Shown: in pieces, positions 63,568 through 64,000 of the stretch
Layout: every line of letters starts with the position of its first letter
Numbering within the stretch: position 1 is the stretch's first letter
Assembly (NCBI GenBank): GCA_002923375.1
Contig: BEIJ01000002.1
Location: forward strand, 558,001 to 622,000
DNA from: a bacterium HR33
GTDB taxonomy: Bacteria; Gemmatimonadota; Gemmatimonadetes; Gemmatimonadales; GWC2-71-9
Length of the DNA: 64,000 bases
Direction of reading: 5' to 3'
Program-made: the position numbers and the translations under genes
The notes under the pieces: model-generated
What the model was told of the DNA's origin: nothing
Databases searched by the model: none
The model's input: the letters and a program-made list of their open reading frames with translations, nothing else

Positions 63568-64000
63568 ACCGGCTCGACGCCCTCCTGAAGTCGCTGGGTT
63601 CCCTGTTCGACTGCGAGATCAGGCTGTGGCATAAAGCGAGGGGCCGCTTGCGCCGCGTGAGCCCCGGCGGATCCGGGAGCCGGCAGCCCGAGGGCGAACT
63701 GCATCCCGTGCCGGAGGTGGACGGGTACTTCTACGAGCTGGTCGCCGGGACGGCCGGACCGGCGCCGGAGATGCGAGCCAAGCTGGAGCCGCTTTTGAGC
63801 CAGCTCCTCAGCGCCGAAAGGGAGACCTTGCGGCTGGGCGAGGATCTGGCTTCCCGGTTCGCCGAAATCGAGCTGCTCTATACCATAAGCGAGACGCTGG
63901 GAAGGCCGATCGGTCTCAAGGCGGCGGCCGAGATCATAGTACGGGAGCTGAGCGAGGTGGTGGGTGCAAGGCGCGCTTCCATCCTGGTGCACGACGAAGA
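63552..64000 (+). CDS. GAF-domain protein, probably RsbU/SpoIIE-type phosphatase (cut by window edge)
   Basis: A frame open from 63537 to the right edge encodes RLDALLKSLGSLFDCEIRLWHK, then ETLRLGEDLASRFAEIELLYTISETLG and a GAF-like start (ALKA-type helix, RASILVHDEE). In partner-switch modules a PP2C phosphatase with a GAF sensor follows RsbW, so that is the likely identity. There is no ATG, GTG or TTG before the conserved start; the best are ATT 63552 or CTG 63543 or 63585, close to the rsbW stop at 63565-63567. TTG 63648 and GTG 63657 would lose conserved sequence. The start I give is a guess. Confidence 0.6.
   Translation, partial: MAPRLDRLDALLKSLGSLFDCEIRLWHKARGRLRRVSPGGSGSRQPEGELHPVPEVDGYFYELVAGTAGPAPEMRAKLEPLLSQLLSAERETLRLGEDLASRFAEIELLYTISETLGRPIGLKAAAEIIVRELSEVVGARRASILVHDE

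Overview
The window is one high-GC bacterial chromosome segment with many GTG and TTG starts and stop/start overlaps (ATGA, GTGA). The long SLBB export proteins, the two Wzi-like outer-membrane barrels, and a Gram-negative heptose pathway beside an Obg/HrcA/DnaJ/MutS2/RecJ block point to a diderm. A Gemmatimonadota-like organism is my best guess, but it is inference only, because no rRNA or other taxonomic marker is present.

Left edge (1-5300) is an eroded accessory zone. It holds the C-terminal end of one Wzz, a chimera of a sulfate adenylyltransferase N-terminus joined to an SLC13-type transporter with a frameshift and an internal deletion, a broken Wzz N-terminus, a frameshifted AbrB-type antitoxin, and a geranylgeranyl-reductase-family gene split by a G8 tract. 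It also holds an intact MazF-type toxin-antitoxin pair and an antitoxin with a truncated VapC. Three copies of a 24-bp palindrome lie among this debris.

From 5300 to 45000 is a large surface-polysaccharide locus. An SLBB exporter, a Wzi-like barrel and a secreted glycosidase-like protein are followed by dTDP-rhamnose genes (rfbC, rfbD, rfbA; rfbB not seen), an initiating sugar-phosphate transferase, several glycosyltransferases, an FkbM methyltransferase and all four steps of GDP-D-glycero-alpha-D-manno-heptose synthesis (GmhA, HddA, GmhB, HddC-like). Then come a Wzx flippase, a Wzy-like polymerase, Wzz, a second Wzi-like barrel and a second SLBB exporter. Both SLBB genes carry the same ACTTTGC/GCAAAGT inverted repeat just before their start. 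More glycosyltransferases, an SDR and a CPBP-family membrane protein follow. An outer-membrane barrel, a tandem array of 90-bp repeats each holding the palindrome, an ArsR-type regulator, HflX with a repeat-rich insertion and a coiled-coil membrane protein lie between 36600 and 42000.

From 45000 to the right edge is a housekeeping block: an unusual long hairpin, two tRNA genes (CAT and Val-CAC), AlkD-like glycosylase, asparaginase, ObgE, DprA, HemW, HrcA, DnaJ, HIT protein, S21, MutS2, DnaG, a zinc-ribbon coiled-coil protein, RecJ, RsmD, CoaD, Pta and the start of an RsbV/RsbW partner-switch module that runs off the edge.

The most interesting signals are the dispersed palindrome with its array beside an ArsR-type regulator, the shared element in front of both SLBB genes, and the 149-bp hairpin with a competing extra arm at 44885-45105.
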